Shown here piece after piece: positions 8,953-18,019 of a DNA stretch of 64,000 nucleotides; the stretch's first letter is position 1, and every line of letters begins with the position of its first letter. The notes beneath the pieces are model-generated. The model saw only the letters and a list, made by a program, of their open reading frames with translations. It searched no databases and was not told where the DNA came from. Both the position numbers and the translations under genes were made by a program. The stretch comes from Mycolicibacterium setense (GTDB lineage Bacteria; Actinomycetota; Actinomycetes; Mycobacteriales; Mycobacteriaceae). The stretch spans positions 830,024 through 894,023 of the forward strand of contig NZ_JTJW01000005.1 of assembly GCF_000805385.1 (NCBI RefSeq), in the 5' to 3' direction.

Positions 8953-10173
8953 CTACTTCAGTTCGGCAGAGGACAGCCCCAGCAACCGGCGGGCCACCAC
9001 GAGCTGCTGGATCTGTTGCGTGCCTTCGAAGATGTCGAGAATCTTCGAGTCGCGGGCCCACTTCTCCAGCAGGGTCTGCTCGGAATAGCCGGTGGTACCG
9101 GCCATTTCGACGGCCTTGAGGGTGATGTCGCTGGCCACCCGGGCGGCCTTGGCCTTACCCATCGACGCCTCTTTGGAGTTGGGAATGCTGTTGTCGGCCT
9201 GCCACGCGGAGCGGACGGTCAACAGGTACCCGGCCTCCCAGTCGGCCTCCATCCGCAGGAATTCCGCCGCGGGGGCGCTCTGCGCATGGGCCGGCTTGTC
9301 ATAGGAGATCTCGATGCCCGCGTCGGTCAGGATCGCGCGCAGGTCCTCCAGAGCGGCGCGGGCGATGCCGACCGCCATGGCCGCCACGATGGGCCGGGTG
9401 TTGTCGAAGGTCTCCATGACCCCGGCAAAACCCTTCTCCACGTGGATCTCCGGGTCGCCCAGCAGGTTGTCCTTGGGGATGCGGGCGTTCTCGAAGCGGA
9501 TCACCGCGGTGTCCGACGCCTTGATGCCCAGCTTGTGCTCCAGGCGCTCGACGGTGACTCCGGGATGCTCGCGCGGCACGATGAACGACTTGATCGCCGC
9601 CCGGCCCAACGACTTGTCGAGTGTCGCCCACACCACGATGTGGGTGGCACGCGAACCCGCGGTGACGAAGATCTTCTCACCGTTGATCACGTACTCGTCG
9701 CCGTCGAGCACCGCGGTGGTGGTGACGGCGGCCGAGTCGGAGCCGAAGCCGGGCTCGGTGATGGCCATCGCGGCCCACACGTCCTTGCCCAGGCGCTCGA
9801 GCTGCTCGGGGGTGGCCACCGAGGAAATGGCGGCGTTACCCAGGCCCTGACGTGGCACCGAGAGCAGCAGGGCGACATCGCCCCAACTGATTTCGAGCGC
9901 GTTGAGCAGTGCGGACATGTTGGCGCCGTTGACGGTGGTCTTGCTGCCGTCGCCGTTCGCGTCGTCGCGGAACGCCTCGGCGCCCGCGAACGAGATCGTC
10001 TTCGCGCCCGAGATTCCCTCGAACAGGGTGGCCAGGGTGTCGAGCTCGACAGGGTAGGCATGCTCGGCGAGGTCGTACTTGCGCGAGATCGGGCGAAGCA
10101 TCTCGGCGGCGCCCTGGTGGCCCTTCTCGATGACCGCCCGCAGTTTGCGAGGCATTTCCAGATTGATTGCCAT
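8953..10173 (-). CDS. fadE23: acyl-CoA dehydrogenase FadE23
   Basis: 406-residue acyl-CoA dehydrogenase, catalysing FAD-dependent alpha,beta-dehydrogenation of acyl-CoA. The acyl-CoA/FAD block AITEPGFGSDSAAV is present in the centre, and the catalytic base is Glu383 in IFEGTQQIQQL near the C-terminus. ATG at 10173. It lies 48 nt after fadE24 on the same strand, the arrangement seen in M. tuberculosis (Rv3139-Rv3140), so the two probably share a transcript and may form a heteromeric dehydrogenase of the kind known for mycobacterial sterol and lipid ACADs. The natural substrate is unknown. Downstream is the damaged MDR gene. Confidence 0.88.
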   Translation of the reverse strand: MAINLEMPRKLRAVIEKGHQGAAEMLRPISRKYDLAEHAYPVELDTLATLFEGISGAKTISFAGAEAFRDDANGDGSKTTVNGANMSALLNALEISWGDVALLLSVPRQGLGNAAISSVATPEQLERLGKDVWAAMAITEPGFGSDSAAVTTTAVLDGDEYVINGEKIFVTAGSRATHIVVWATLDKSLGRAAIKSFIVPREHPGVTVERLEHKLGIKASDTAVIRFENARIPKDNLLGDPEIHVEKGFAGVMETFDNTRPIVAAMAVGIARAALEDLRAILTDAGIEISYDKPAHAQSAPAAEFLRMEADWEAGYLLTVRSAWQADNSIPNSKEASMGKAKAARVASDITLKAVEMAGTTGYSEQTLLEKWARDSKILDIFEGTQQIQQLVVARRLLGLSSAELK

Positions 10174-10221
10174 GATTAGTCTTTCGCGTGATGTAGGGAG
10201 GACCGTTAAAGGACGCTGCAG

Positions 10222-11619
10222 TTAGAGGACAACGACACCTTCGGCGACGCCGATGGCCCGCAGATCGCGGTACCAGCGCTCGACCGGGTGCTCCTTGGTG
10301 TAACCGTGACCGCCCAGCAGCTGCACGCCGTCGAGGCCGATCTGCATGCCCTTGTCGGTACCCAACTTGCGCGCCAGCGCCGCCTCGCGGGCGAACGGCA
10401 GCCCCTGCTCGGCGCGGGCGGCGCCCCGCCAGGTGATCAGCCGCAGGCCGTCGAGTTCGATGGCGATGTTGGCGGTCATGAAGGCCACTGACTGGCGGTG
10501 GGCGATGGGCTCACCGAATGCCTGGCGTTCCTTGATGTAGGGAATCACGTAGTCGAGCACCGCATGCGAGGTGCCGACGGCCAGTGCGGCCCAGCCCAGC
10601 CGGGACAGCGCGATCGCGTCGGAATAATCCTGATCTGTCGCACCGTCTTCACCGAGCAGATTGCCCAGCGGCACTGCCACGTTGTCGAGTTCGATCTGGC
10701 CCAGCGCCGCGGCCCGGATGCCCATGCTCGGGTCGGCCTTGACCGTGAGCCCCTTCGACGAGGCCTCGACGATGAACAATGCCGGCTTGCCGTTCAATTG
10801 CGCTGCCACAATGAACAATTCGGCTTCAGCGGCGGCCGGCACCAGCGACTTGACGCCGGACAGGCGATAGCCGCTGGGGGTGCGCACCGCGGTGGTCTTC
10901 AGCGCGGTGGGGTCGAACAGGGCGTGCGGTTCGGCGATCGCGACGCAGGCCTGCGGCACGTTCTCGCCGGCGAACTCCTTGAGGTAGGTGGCCTGCTGGT
11001 CCGCGCTGCCCCAGTGCGTCAGTGCCGCGGCGACGCCACCGGGCGCCAGGATCGGCAGGGCCAGGCCCATGTCGCCGTAGGCCAGTGCCTCGGCGACCAG
11101 CGCGTTGGTCACGGTGCTGCGGTGCTCGGCGATGCCGTCGAAGTCCTCGGGCACGTTGACCGCGGTGATGCCCAGTTCGGCAGCCCTGGCGATCAGGTCC
11201 GCGGGGTAGGCGGCGGCCTCGTCGGCGTCGTGGGCGGCGGGCCGCAGAATCTCCGCGGCGAATTCCCCGACCGTCTCGACGATCATCTGCTGGTCATCGT
11301 CGGGCGTGAGGTCGAAGTAGTCGGCCCCGCTGGCCTTCAGCCGGGTCGGTGCCTTGCCCAGGCCCTGGACGCGCTGGAATTGCCGGGTGGCGGCACCTGC
11401 GGCCGAAAATACTTGTTTCACACCATATTTCAGGCCGCGATTCAGCGGATCCCGCAAGCCGTAGCGGTCCAGGAATTCCTGACCGACGATCGGGGTGATC
11501 AGCGCCAAACCGATGTCGGTCGCTGTCCGCTTGTGCTTTTGCAGTCCGACCGCGCTTTGCCGGCCGGAGCTGGAGGGACGTGTGGGGGTGCCGTTCTTGG
11601 ACGGCAGGGTGTTGGTCAT
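10222..11619 (-). CDS. fadE24: acyl-CoA dehydrogenase FadE24
   Basis: 465 residues, matching the unusual long N-terminus of FadE24 (MTNTLPSK, a charged linker, then RTATDIGLALITPIVGQEFLDRYGLRDP) before the ACAD domain (DLTPDDDQQMIVETVGEFAAEILRPAAHDAD). The C-terminus ends in WYRDLRAIGVAEGVVVL, where Glu460 aligns with the usual catalytic Glu although the EGT motif is degenerate. It is probably the partner of FadE23 in a mixed complex, with one subunit divergent in active-site residues. A 24-bp near-perfect palindrome begins 39 nt upstream, suggesting repression by a TetR-type regulator. First gene of the operon. Confidence 0.9.
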   Translation of the reverse strand: MTNTLPSKNGTPTRPSSSGRQSAVGLQKHKRTATDIGLALITPIVGQEFLDRYGLRDPLNRGLKYGVKQVFSAAGAATRQFQRVQGLGKAPTRLKASGADYFDLTPDDDQQMIVETVGEFAAEILRPAAHDADEAAAYPADLIARAAELGITAVNVPEDFDGIAEHRSTVTNALVAEALAYGDMGLALPILAPGGVAAALTHWGSADQQATYLKEFAGENVPQACVAIAEPHALFDPTALKTTAVRTPSGYRLSGVKSLVPAAAEAELFIVAAQLNGKPALFIVEASSKGLTVKADPSMGIRAAALGQIELDNVAVPLGNLLGEDGATDQDYSDAIALSRLGWAALAVGTSHAVLDYVIPYIKERQAFGEPIAHRQSVAFMTANIAIELDGLRLITWRGAARAEQGLPFAREAALARKLGTDKGMQIGLDGVQLLGGHGYTKEHPVERWYRDLRAIGVAEGVVVL

Positions 11620-11657
11620 GTCAGCTGCCTCTGTTGGTCGTGGCGACGCTTCTGACC

Positions 11658-11681
11658 GTATCTTACTCCGGAGTAAGGTAC
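11658..11681. promoter_or_regulatory. operator-like palindrome upstream of fadE24
   Basis: Core CTTACTCCGGAGTAAG (11662-11677) is a perfect 16-bp palindrome; flanking GTA and TAC extend the dyad to 24 bp with one mismatched pair. Located 39-62 nt before the fadE24 ATG, within the expected promoter. Size and symmetry fit a TetR-family operator controlling the fadE24-fadE23 operon. Confidence 0.65.
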
Positions 11682-11713
11682 GCCATCTGTTACCAACCTC
11701 ACATCCCTTGGCG

Positions 11714-12163
11714 TCAGGATTCCGCCGGTGAGAGCAGGTCGTGCCGCTCGCGGCTGGCGCGGACCTCGTCCATGTGGGTCTCGGCCCACGACTTGATGCC
11801 CATCATCAGCTGTTGCAGGGAAAAGCCCAGTTCAGTGAGCTCGTAGGTGACCGTGACGGGCACGCTCGGCGTCACTGTCCGGGTGAGCAGACCGTCGCGC
11901 TCGAGGGAGCGCAGGGTCTGGGTGAGCATCTTCTGACTGACACCGGCCAGGCGTCGCGAGAGCTCGGAGTAGCGCATCGCGCGCGGTTGCCCGGTGTCGC
12001 CGGTCCCGGCGTGCGGACCGTCGCCACCGAGCGCCGCCAGGATCAGCGCCACCCACTTGTCGCTGATCCTGTCGAGCAGTTGGCGGCTAGGGCAGTTCGC
12101 CAGGAAGGCGTCGTATTCGAGCTTTGCTCGGGCCCGTTTCTGGGCTGCGATTTTCGTCGGCAC
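11714..12163 (-). CDS. HxlR family winged-helix transcriptional regulator
   Basis: 149 residues with the HxlR arrangement: CPSRQLLDRISDKWVALILAAL (the Cys near the start is often redox- or ligand-sensing), then MRYSELSRRLAGVSQKMLTQTLRSLERDGLLTR as the DNA-binding wing-helix, and the YELTELGFSL end of the domain. GTG at 12163 is taken as start since family similarity begins about 15 residues later; the upstream open frame is antisense to the oxidoreductase. Divergent from the quinone oxidoreductase with a perfect 20-bp palindrome between them, so it is very likely a local regulator of that enzyme, as in YodB/QorR-type quinone or electrophile sensors. Confidence 0.85.
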   Translation of the reverse strand: MPTKIAAQKRARAKLEYDAFLANCPSRQLLDRISDKWVALILAALGGDGPHAGTGDTGQPRAMRYSELSRRLAGVSQKMLTQTLRSLERDGLLTRTVTPSVPVTVTYELTELGFSLQQLMMGIKSWAETHMDEVRASRERHDLLSPAES

Positions 12164-12190
12164 GTCCGCTCCGTTTGATCCGGGGTGAGT

Positions 12191-12210
12191 TACGCACTTC
12201 GAAGTGCGTA
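12191..12210. promoter_or_regulatory. perfect 20-bp palindrome, likely HxlR operator
   Basis: TACGCACTTCGAAGTGCGTA is a perfect dyad with no spacer. It lies 28 nt upstream of the HxlR GTG and 77 nt upstream of the divergent oxidoreductase ATG, so one bound dimer could regulate both. CACTTC/GAAGTG half-sites fit a dimeric winged-helix protein. Confidence 0.75.
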
Positions 12211-12286
12211 CTTCCCATTGGAGAGTTACCCCTCCATCGTGGAGTGGGAGAGCAGTTCGTCGCAAGTTCTGAAGGAGTGAATTTTC

Positions 12287-13204
12287 ATGTCTGTTCCGAC
12301 GTTTCGCGCCGCGGTCGTCCGTACTCCCGGCGGTCCGGACTCGATCGAGATCGTCGACGTTCCGCTGGTCGAGCCGGGTCCCGGCCAGGTCCGGGTGAGG
12401 GTCGTCGCGGCGGCGGTCAACCCCGTCGACCTCGGTGTGGCAGCCGGCGTGTTCCACGATCTCGGGCTGGTGCATCAGCCGAACTGGACCGGGCTCGGCT
12501 GGGATTTCGCGGGCACCGTCGAGGCCGCCGGTCCGGGTGTGGATCTGGCCGCGGGCACACGGGTCGCCGGGGTGGTGGCCGGGTTCGACCGGGACTACGG
12601 CACCTACGCCGAGCGCTTGGTGGTGTCCGCCGCCGATGTTGCCGTCGTGCCCGACGCGCTGGACTTGATCACCGCATCGACAGTGCCGCTCAACGGATTA
12701 ACTGCACTGCAGATCCTCGATCTGCTCGGCGACGCGCCCGCCGACGGTCGCCGCCTCTTGGTCACCGGCGCCGCCGGCGCGGTCGGGGGTTACCTCATCG
12801 CGCTCGCCGGAGAGCGGGGCTGGCAGGTGGCCGGTCTGGCCCGCGACCATGACGAGGAGTTCGTCCGTGGCCTCGGAGGCGACTTCACAGCCGACGCCGA
12901 GCCAGGGTGGGACGCGGTCGCGGACGCCGGCGCGATGCAGCATGCGGCTCTCGCGCTGGTCCGCGACGGCGGGCGGTTCGTCGGTGTGCAGCCGAGTTCT
13001 GAACTGCCGACCGAACGCGGCATCGCCGTGACGGCCGTGGTGGCCCACCCCGATGGCACTCGGCTTGCCGAACTCCTGGCCCGTGCGGCCTCCGCGCAGT
13101 TGCCGGCGCGGGTGCACGCCGTGCTGCCGTTGGATCAGGTGGCCGATGCCCACCGGGCGCTCGCCAAAGGCGGGGTCCGTGGCCGGTTCGTCATCCAGCC
13201 GTGA
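12287..13204 (+). CDS. NADP-dependent quinone oxidoreductase-like protein (MDR family)
   Basis: 305-residue zinc-free medium-chain dehydrogenase/reductase. It has the GroES-like N-terminus (PGPGQVRVRVVAAAVNPVDLGV), the DFAGTVEAAGPGV segment, and a Rossmann motif VTGAAGAVGGYLIALAGERGW (about 164-184) lacking the Cys/His ligands of structural zinc. Such enzymes reduce quinones or alpha,beta-unsaturated carbonyls with NADPH. A strong GAAGGAG ribosome site precedes ATG 12287. Divergent from an HxlR regulator with a shared palindrome, so probably induced by quinones or electrophiles (inference from QorR-like systems). Confidence 0.85.
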   Translation: MSVPTFRAAVVRTPGGPDSIEIVDVPLVEPGPGQVRVRVVAAAVNPVDLGVAAGVFHDLGLVHQPNWTGLGWDFAGTVEAAGPGVDLAAGTRVAGVVAGFDRDYGTYAERLVVSAADVAVVPDALDLITASTVPLNGLTALQILDLLGDAPADGRRLLVTGAAGAVGGYLIALAGERGWQVAGLARDHDEEFVRGLGGDFTADAEPGWDAVADAGAMQHAALALVRDGGRFVGVQPSSELPTERGIAVTAVVAHPDGTRLAELLARAASAQLPARVHAVLPLDQVADAHRALAKGGVRGRFVIQP

Positions 13205-13206
13205 AC

Positions 13207-13989
13207 TCAGTTGCCGGCCAGCCTGGCCAGGACGGCGTCGTGGAGCGGCCCGTTGGTGGCCAGCGCGCTGCCCCCGTGCGGGCCCGGGGCGCCGTCGATG
13301 CTGGTGAACGTGCCGCCGGCCTCGCGAATGAGGATGTCGAGCGGGGCGATGTCCCACAGCTTCACCTCGGGCTCGCAGGCGATGTCGACCGCGCCCTCGG
13401 CGACCATGCAGTACGACCAGAAGTCGCCGTAGGCCCGCACGCGCCACACCGCGTCGGTGAGTTCGACGAATCGGTTCCGGCGGTCTTCCCATCCGGTTGT
13501 CAGATCCGAGTACGACAGGCTTGCCGACGCGAGATCGGTGACACCCGACACCGACAGTTTGCGGGTCGCCCCGGCGAATGAGCCGAACGCCCCCTGGCCC
13601 AGCCCGGCCCACCACCGTCGCGCGAGTGCCGGTGCGCTCACCACGCCGACGGTCGGAACGCCGTCGTCGAGCAACGCGATCAACGTGCACCACACCGGCA
13701 CGCCGCGGACGAAGTTCTTGGTCCCGTCGATCGGATCGATCACCCACTGGCGCCCGGTCAATGTCGTTGTGCCACCGAATTCTTCGCCGAACACCGTGTC
13801 GTCGGGGCGCGCTGCGGCCAGCGAGGCGCGCAACGCCTCCTCGGCCCCGCGGTCGGCATCGGTGACCGGCGTCAGATCGGGCTTGGTCTCGATGCGCAGG
13901 TCCAGCGCGCCGAAGCGGTCCATGGTCAGGGCATCGGCTTGATCGGCCAATTCGAGGGCCAGAGTGAGGTCATCCGAGGTGGAACTCAT
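13207..13989 (-). CDS. hisN: histidinol-phosphatase (inositol-monophosphatase fold)
   Basis: 260 residues of the inositol monophosphatase superfamily, closely resembling actinobacterial HisN, which dephosphorylates histidinol phosphate in histidine synthesis. The metal-binding motifs are intact: FGEEFGG (Glu ligands), [17 protein letters not shown] (IDPIDGT signature) and [18 protein letters not shown] near the C-terminus. ATG at 13989 gives MSSTSDDL; the extended frame upstream has no family similarity. Stop is 3 nt from the convergent oxidoreductase stop. Only 23 nt separates its start from the divergent gene at 14013, implying very short leaders. Confidence 0.9.
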   Translation of the reverse strand: MSSTSDDLTLALELADQADALTMDRFGALDLRIETKPDLTPVTDADRGAEEALRASLAAARPDDTVFGEEFGGTTTLTGRQWVIDPIDGTKNFVRGVPVWCTLIALLDDGVPTVGVVSAPALARRWWAGLGQGAFGSFAGATRKLSVSGVTDLASASLSYSDLTTGWEDRRNRFVELTDAVWRVRAYGDFWSYCMVAEGAVDIACEPEVKLWDIAPLDILIREAGGTFTSIDGAPGPHGGSALATNGPLHDAVLARLAGN

Positions 13990-14000
13990 GCGAGAAGTCC

Positions 14001-14006
14001 TACCAT
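14001..14006 (+). promoter_or_regulatory. -10 box for a leaderless transcript
   Basis: TACCAT ends 6 nt before the GTG at 14013, the spacing expected when transcription starts at the start codon itself. This supports GTG 14013 as the true start. No clear -35. Confidence 0.45.
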
Positions 14007-14012
14007 GGCCTG

Positions 14013-14381
14013 GTGCTGGAATTCGGGATACTCCTCCTGCTGGTCGGAGCCCTCGCGCTGCTGCTGGCGCCACGGATCATGCGGCGCCGCGGAATTCGCG
14101 GTGAGCTGGCCCACGGCACGTTGCTGGTGACGGGAGTGAGCCCGCGCCCGGACGCGACGGGGGAGCAGTACGTCACCATCACCGGCGTCATCACCGGGCC
14201 GACCGTCAACGAGCACGTCGTGTACCAGCGCATGGCTGTCGACGTCAACGAGTGGCCGGCGATGGGTGCGCTGTTCCCCGTGGTCTACTCGCCGGGCAAC
14301 CCGGACAAATGGGCCTTCGCGTCGGACGGGCCGCCGGGGAGACCGGAGCCACACGAACCGCTGGGCCCCTGGACCTCCTGA
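14013..14381 (+). CDS. small single-pass membrane protein of unknown function
   Basis: 122 residues. One N-terminal transmembrane helix ([22 protein letters not shown], about 2-23) is followed by a basic RRRGIRG stretch and a roughly 90-residue extramembrane beta-rich domain ([25 protein letters not shown], then [14 protein letters not shown] and [16 protein letters not shown]) resembling DUF3592-like domains. I cannot assign a function. GTG start, probably leaderless. It lies between divergent hisN and convergent fprA and so is likely monocistronic. Confidence 0.7.
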   Translation: MLEFGILLLLVGALALLLAPRIMRRRGIRGELAHGTLLVTGVSPRPDATGEQYVTITGVITGPTVNEHVVYQRMAVDVNEWPAMGALFPVVYSPGNPDKWAFASDGPPGRPEPHEPLGPWTS

Positions 14382-14396
14382 GGGCCGCCGGCCTGA

Positions 14397-15767
14397 TCAG
14401 GCGTGCGCGATCCGGAGCAATTCGGCCACGCTGGCCAGCTTGACGCGGGGCCTGCCGGCTGACTCCCCGGCAGCGCGCTCATGAGCGTCGATCAGCTGCC
14501 AGTGTTCGCCGCTGACCAGCTTCGGCTGGTGTTCCAACAGCCATTGGGCGAGTTCGATACCGTACTCGGGGCCTCGCTCGTCGACGCCGCTGGCGCGAAG
14601 ATCTTCCAGCAACGTGTCGATGGTGTCCTGTGAATCCTTCTTGTTGCTGCCGATCACACCCGACGGCCCCCGTTTGATCCAGCCGACGACGTACTCGTTG
14701 CTGCTGCCGTCGATGCGTCCGTTCGTGTGCGGAATCGTTCCCGAGCGTTCGTCGAACGGCAGTCCCGGTGTCGGCACCCCGCGGTACCCGACCGCGCGCA
14801 CCACCAGCTGGACCGGCAACTCCTCGCGGTCCCCGGTGTCCTTCGCCACCACGCGCCCGTCGGCGTCGCGGACAAGTTGGTTGCGGCCCAGCACAATCGA
14901 CTCGACCCGGTCCTCACCGCGCAATTCAACGGGGGAGGTGCAGAAGCGGAACACGATGCGCCGCTTGGCCTCTCGCGGTTGCTGCTCGACATACTTTCGC
15001 AGCACCTTGATGTTCTGCTTGACGGTCTTGCTCGCCGCCTCCAGATCGGCGTCGGTGATTCCGTCGAAATCGGCCGGGTCGAGGATGACGTCGACATCGC
15101 CCAACGCCTCGAGATCGCCGAGTTCACGCAATTCCAGGGTGGTGAACGTCGCCTGCAGCGGTCCGCGGCGGCCGATGACGACCACCTCCTCCACCCCTCG
15201 GGTGTCCAGTGAGGCCAGCGCGTGGTCGGCGATATCGGTGTTGGCCAGCGCCTCTGGGTCGCTGACCAGGATGCGGGCCACGTCCAGGGCGACGTTGCCA
15301 TTGCCGACGACCACTGCCCGGCCGCCCGCCAAATTGGGCTCCATGCCGTCGAAGTGGGGATGGGCGTTGTACCAGCCGACGAAATCCACCGCGGCCACGC
15401 TGCCCGGCAACTCTTCTCCGGGAATGTGCAGCGCCCGGTCGGATTGCGCGCCGACGGCATAGACCACCGCGTCGTAGTGGTCCGCCAATTCAGCCGGCGT
15501 GACGTGCTCGCCGACCTTGATGTTGCCGAAGAACCGGAACCGCGCATCGGCGGCGGTCTTGTCGAACTGCGCGCTGATCGACTTGATCTTCGGATGGTCC
15601 GGCGCCACTCCCGAACGCACCAGGCCCCACGGGGTCGGCAGCATCTCGAGCATGTCGACGCGCACGTCGCGATCGGAGTCGGGCGAATCGGCAAACTTCA
15701 GTAACGATGCGGCAGCAAAGAATCCCGAGGGGCCGGAGCCGACGATCGCTACATGATATGGGCGCAT
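14397..15767 (-). CDS. fprA: NADPH-ferredoxin reductase FprA
   Basis: 456 residues, a close match to mycobacterial FprA, the adrenodoxin-reductase-type flavoprotein that passes electrons from NADPH to ferredoxins for P450s and other oxidases. The FAD motif is VAIVGSGPSGFFAAASLL at the N-terminus, the NADP motif VVGNGNVALDVARIL is in the middle, and the C-terminal GWIKRGPSGVIGSNKKDSQDT segment is characteristic. It also has the LEMLPTPWGLVRSGVAPDHP signature. ATG 15767. Divergent from prfB, the same neighbourhood as in M. tuberculosis (Rv3106/Rv3105c). Confidence 0.95.
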   Translation of the reverse strand: MRPYHVAIVGSGPSGFFAAASLLKFADSPDSDRDVRVDMLEMLPTPWGLVRSGVAPDHPKIKSISAQFDKTAADARFRFFGNIKVGEHVTPAELADHYDAVVYAVGAQSDRALHIPGEELPGSVAAVDFVGWYNAHPHFDGMEPNLAGGRAVVVGNGNVALDVARILVSDPEALANTDIADHALASLDTRGVEEVVVIGRRGPLQATFTTLELRELGDLEALGDVDVILDPADFDGITDADLEAASKTVKQNIKVLRKYVEQQPREAKRRIVFRFCTSPVELRGEDRVESIVLGRNQLVRDADGRVVAKDTGDREELPVQLVVRAVGYRGVPTPGLPFDERSGTIPHTNGRIDGSSNEYVVGWIKRGPSGVIGSNKKDSQDTIDTLLEDLRASGVDERGPEYGIELAQWLLEHQPKLVSGEHWQLIDAHERAAGESAGRPRVKLASVAELLRIAHA

Positions 15768-15902
15768 ACGCCTGCCTTCTACGAGCTTGAAAAGCCGTCA
15801 CGTACCCGCCCAGGGCTGCGGGGCCGGGTACCAACCGACTTTAAACACAGAACGTCCGCGCTGCCGCGAGTCGGAGAGATCTGCCGCCGAAATGCCGCCG
15901 GG

Positions 15903-15908
15903 TACCCT
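15903..15908 (+). promoter_or_regulatory. -10 box of prfB, leaderless configuration
   Basis: TACCCT ends 8 nt before the GTG at 15917, placing transcription start at or within a base or two of the start codon. No Shine-Dalgarno is present before the GTG. Confidence 0.45.
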
Positions 15909-15916
15909 GAACATTC

Positions 15917-17035
15917 GTGGATCCAGACCGCCAAGCCGCCGTAGCCGCACTCGACACCACCCTGACAACCGTGGAGCGGGTGCTCGACATCGATGGCCTG
16001 CGCCAGCGGATCGACATGCTCGAGCAGCAGGCCTCCGATCCGAAGCTCTGGGACGACCAGTCGCGGGCGCAGAAAGTCACCAGTGAGCTCTCGCATGCGC
16101 AGAGCGAACTGCGCCGGGTGCAGGAACTACGCCAGCGTGTCGAGGACCTGCCGGTGCTGTTCGAACTCGCCGCCGAGGAGGAGGGGGCAGAAGGTTCCGA
16201 CGCCCTCGCCGAGGCCGACGCCGAGCTCGCCAAGCTCCGCGAAGAGATCGAGACCCTCGAGGTCCGCACCCTGCTCTCGGGTGAGTACGACGAGCGTGAG
16301 GCCGTCGTCACGATCCGCTCCGGCGCCGGTGGCGTCGACGCCGCGGACTGGGCCGAGATGCTGATGCGGATGTATGTCCGATGGGCCGAGAAGCACGACT
16401 ACCCCGTCGAGGTGTTCGACACGTCCTACGCCGAGGAAGCCGGGATCAAGAGCGCGACCTTCGCCGTGCACGCCCCGTTCGCCTACGGCACTCTCTCGGT
16501 CGAGCAGGGCACGCACCGGCTGGTGCGCATCAGTCCCTTCGACAACCAGAGCCGGCGTCAGACGTCGTTCGCCGACGTCGAGGTGCTCCCGGTGGTGGAG
16601 ACGACCGACCACATCGAGATTCCAGAAGGCGACCTGCGCGTCGACGTGTACCGCTCGAGCGGTCCCGGCGGGCAGTCGGTGAACACCACCGACTCGGCCG
16701 TCCGGCTCACCCACATCCCGACCGGGATCGTGGTGACCTGTCAGAACGAGAAGTCGCAGCTGCAGAACAAGGTCGCGGCGATGCGGGTCCTGCAGGCACG
16801 CCTCCTGGAACGCAAGCGGCTGGAGGAGCGCGCCGAGATGGACGCGCTCAAGGGGGACGGCGGCAGCTCCTGGGGTAACCAGATGCGGTCCTATGTCCTG
16901 CATCCCTATCAGATGGTGAAAGACCTGCGTACCGAGTACGAGGTCGGCAATCCGGCCACCGTCCTGGACGGAGACATCGACGGATTCCTGGAAGCGGGGA
17001 TCAGGTGGCGCAACCGAAAAGACGACGACGACTGA
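15917..17035 (+). CDS. prfB: peptide chain release factor 2
   Basis: 372-residue RF2, which releases nascent chains at UGA and UAA. The recognition tripeptide SPF is at residues 206-208 and the catalytic GGQ at 251-253 (within [14 protein letters not shown]). The reading frame is uninterrupted from GTG 15917, so the autoregulatory +1 frameshift near codon 26 found in many bacterial prfB genes is absent, as expected for actinobacteria. No ribosome site precedes the GTG; a -10 box at the right distance suggests leaderless translation. The mscS-like gene follows directly, starting a co-oriented run to smpB. Confidence 0.97.
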   Translation: MDPDRQAAVAALDTTLTTVERVLDIDGLRQRIDMLEQQASDPKLWDDQSRAQKVTSELSHAQSELRRVQELRQRVEDLPVLFELAAEEEGAEGSDALAEADAELAKLREEIETLEVRTLLSGEYDEREAVVTIRSGAGGVDAADWAEMLMRMYVRWAEKHDYPVEVFDTSYAEEAGIKSATFAVHAPFAYGTLSVEQGTHRLVRISPFDNQSRRQTSFADVEVLPVVETTDHIEIPEGDLRVDVYRSSGPGGQSVNTTDSAVRLTHIPTGIVVTCQNEKSQLQNKVAAMRVLQARLLERKRLEERAEMDALKGDGGSSWGNQMRSYVLHPYQMVKDLRTEYEVGNPATVLDGDIDGFLEAGIRWRNRKDDDD

Positions 17036-17041
17036 TTGACG

Positions 17042-18019
17042 ATGACTGAAACCGTGCTCGCCCTTGCCCTCGCCGACCGCTGGCACGATTTCTGGCACGG
17101 CGAGATCGGCGTATGGATCCTGACCACCGGTCTGCGAATCGCGCTGCTGCTCATCGGCGGCCTGCTCGCCGCGCGCTTCATCAACTGGGCCGCCCAACGG
17201 GTGGTGCGCCGCATCGACGCCGAGTACCAGGAAAGCGACCAGTTGGTGCGTTCGGAGAGCGCCAAGCACCGGCAAGCCGTCGCCTCGGTGATCTCCTGGG
17301 TGTCGGTGGCGGTGCTGTTCATCATCGTGCTGGTCGAGGTCACCGACGCGCTCGCGGTGCCCATCGCATCCCTGGTCGCCCCGGCCGCGGTGCTCGGCGC
17401 CGCCCTCGGTTTCGGCGCCCAGCGCATCGTGCAGGACCTGCTCGCCGGCTTCTTCATCATCACCGAGAAGCAGTACGGCTTCGGTGATCTCGTCCGACTG
17501 ACGATCGCCGCGGCCAACGAGGCAGAGGGCACGGTCGAGGACGTCACGCTCCGGGTCACCAAGCTGCGGTCCTCCGAAGGCGAGATGTTCACCGTGCCCA
17601 ACGGACAGATCGTCAAATCGCTGAATCTGTCGAAGGACTGGGCGCGCGCGGTGGTCGACATTCCGGTATCGGTGAGTGCCGACCTCAACGTGGTCAACGA
17701 TGTGCTCAACGATGTTGCCGAGAAGGCCGCCGAAGACGGGGAGCTGTCCAAGCTGCTGCTCGACAAGCCGCAGCTGATGGGCGTGGAGAGCATCGGAGTC
17801 GACACCGTGAACCTGCGGATGGTGGCGCGCACCCTGCCGGGCAAACAGTTCGATGTGGGCAGGCGGTTGCGGGTGCGGGTGGTGCGGGCGCTCCGGCGGG
17901 CCGGGGTGGTGACATCGTCGGACGGGTCGATCGCCGCGGCCGGCGACGTCATGCATCCGGCTGCCGTCGCCGAGACGGTCGCGACGCCCCCGGCATCGAC
18001 TCAGGAGCCGAAGAAGTGA
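17042..18019 (+). CDS. MscS family mechanosensitive channel-like protein
   Basis: 325 residues from ATG 17042 (a TTG two codons upstream, at 17036, abuts the prfB stop and is an alternative). Transmembrane helices are at about 25-45, 80-100 and 110-135, the last giving the Gly/Ala-rich pore helix AAVLGAALGFGAQRIVQDLLAGF followed by the beta-domain segment EKQYGFGDLVRLT. Matches the hypothetical MscS-like protein between prfB and ftsE in M. tuberculosis (Rv3104c). Probably protects against osmotic downshift. Its last codons overlap the next gene by 4 nt. Confidence 0.85.
   Translation: MTETVLALALADRWHDFWHGEIGVWILTTGLRIALLLIGGLLAARFINWAAQRVVRRIDAEYQESDQLVRSESAKHRQAVASVISWVSVAVLFIIVLVEVTDALAVPIASLVAPAAVLGAALGFGAQRIVQDLLAGFFIITEKQYGFGDLVRLTIAAANEAEGTVEDVTLRVTKLRSSEGEMFTVPNGQIVKSLNLSKDWARAVVDIPVSVSADLNVVNDVLNDVAEKAAEDGELSKLLLDKPQLMGVESIGVDTVNLRMVARTLPGKQFDVGRRLRVRVVRALRRAGVVTSSDGSIAAAGDVMHPAAVAETVATPPASTQEPKK

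Noticed and set aside
15917..16010. Possible +1 programmed frameshift near prfB codon 26.
   Set aside because: The frame is uninterrupted from the GTG, with no in-frame UGA preceded by a CUU slip site.
16127..17956. Long open frame on the minus strand opposite prfB and the channel gene.
   Set aside because: A high-GC shadow of conserved + strand genes; composition is His/Arg/Gly-rich with no motif.
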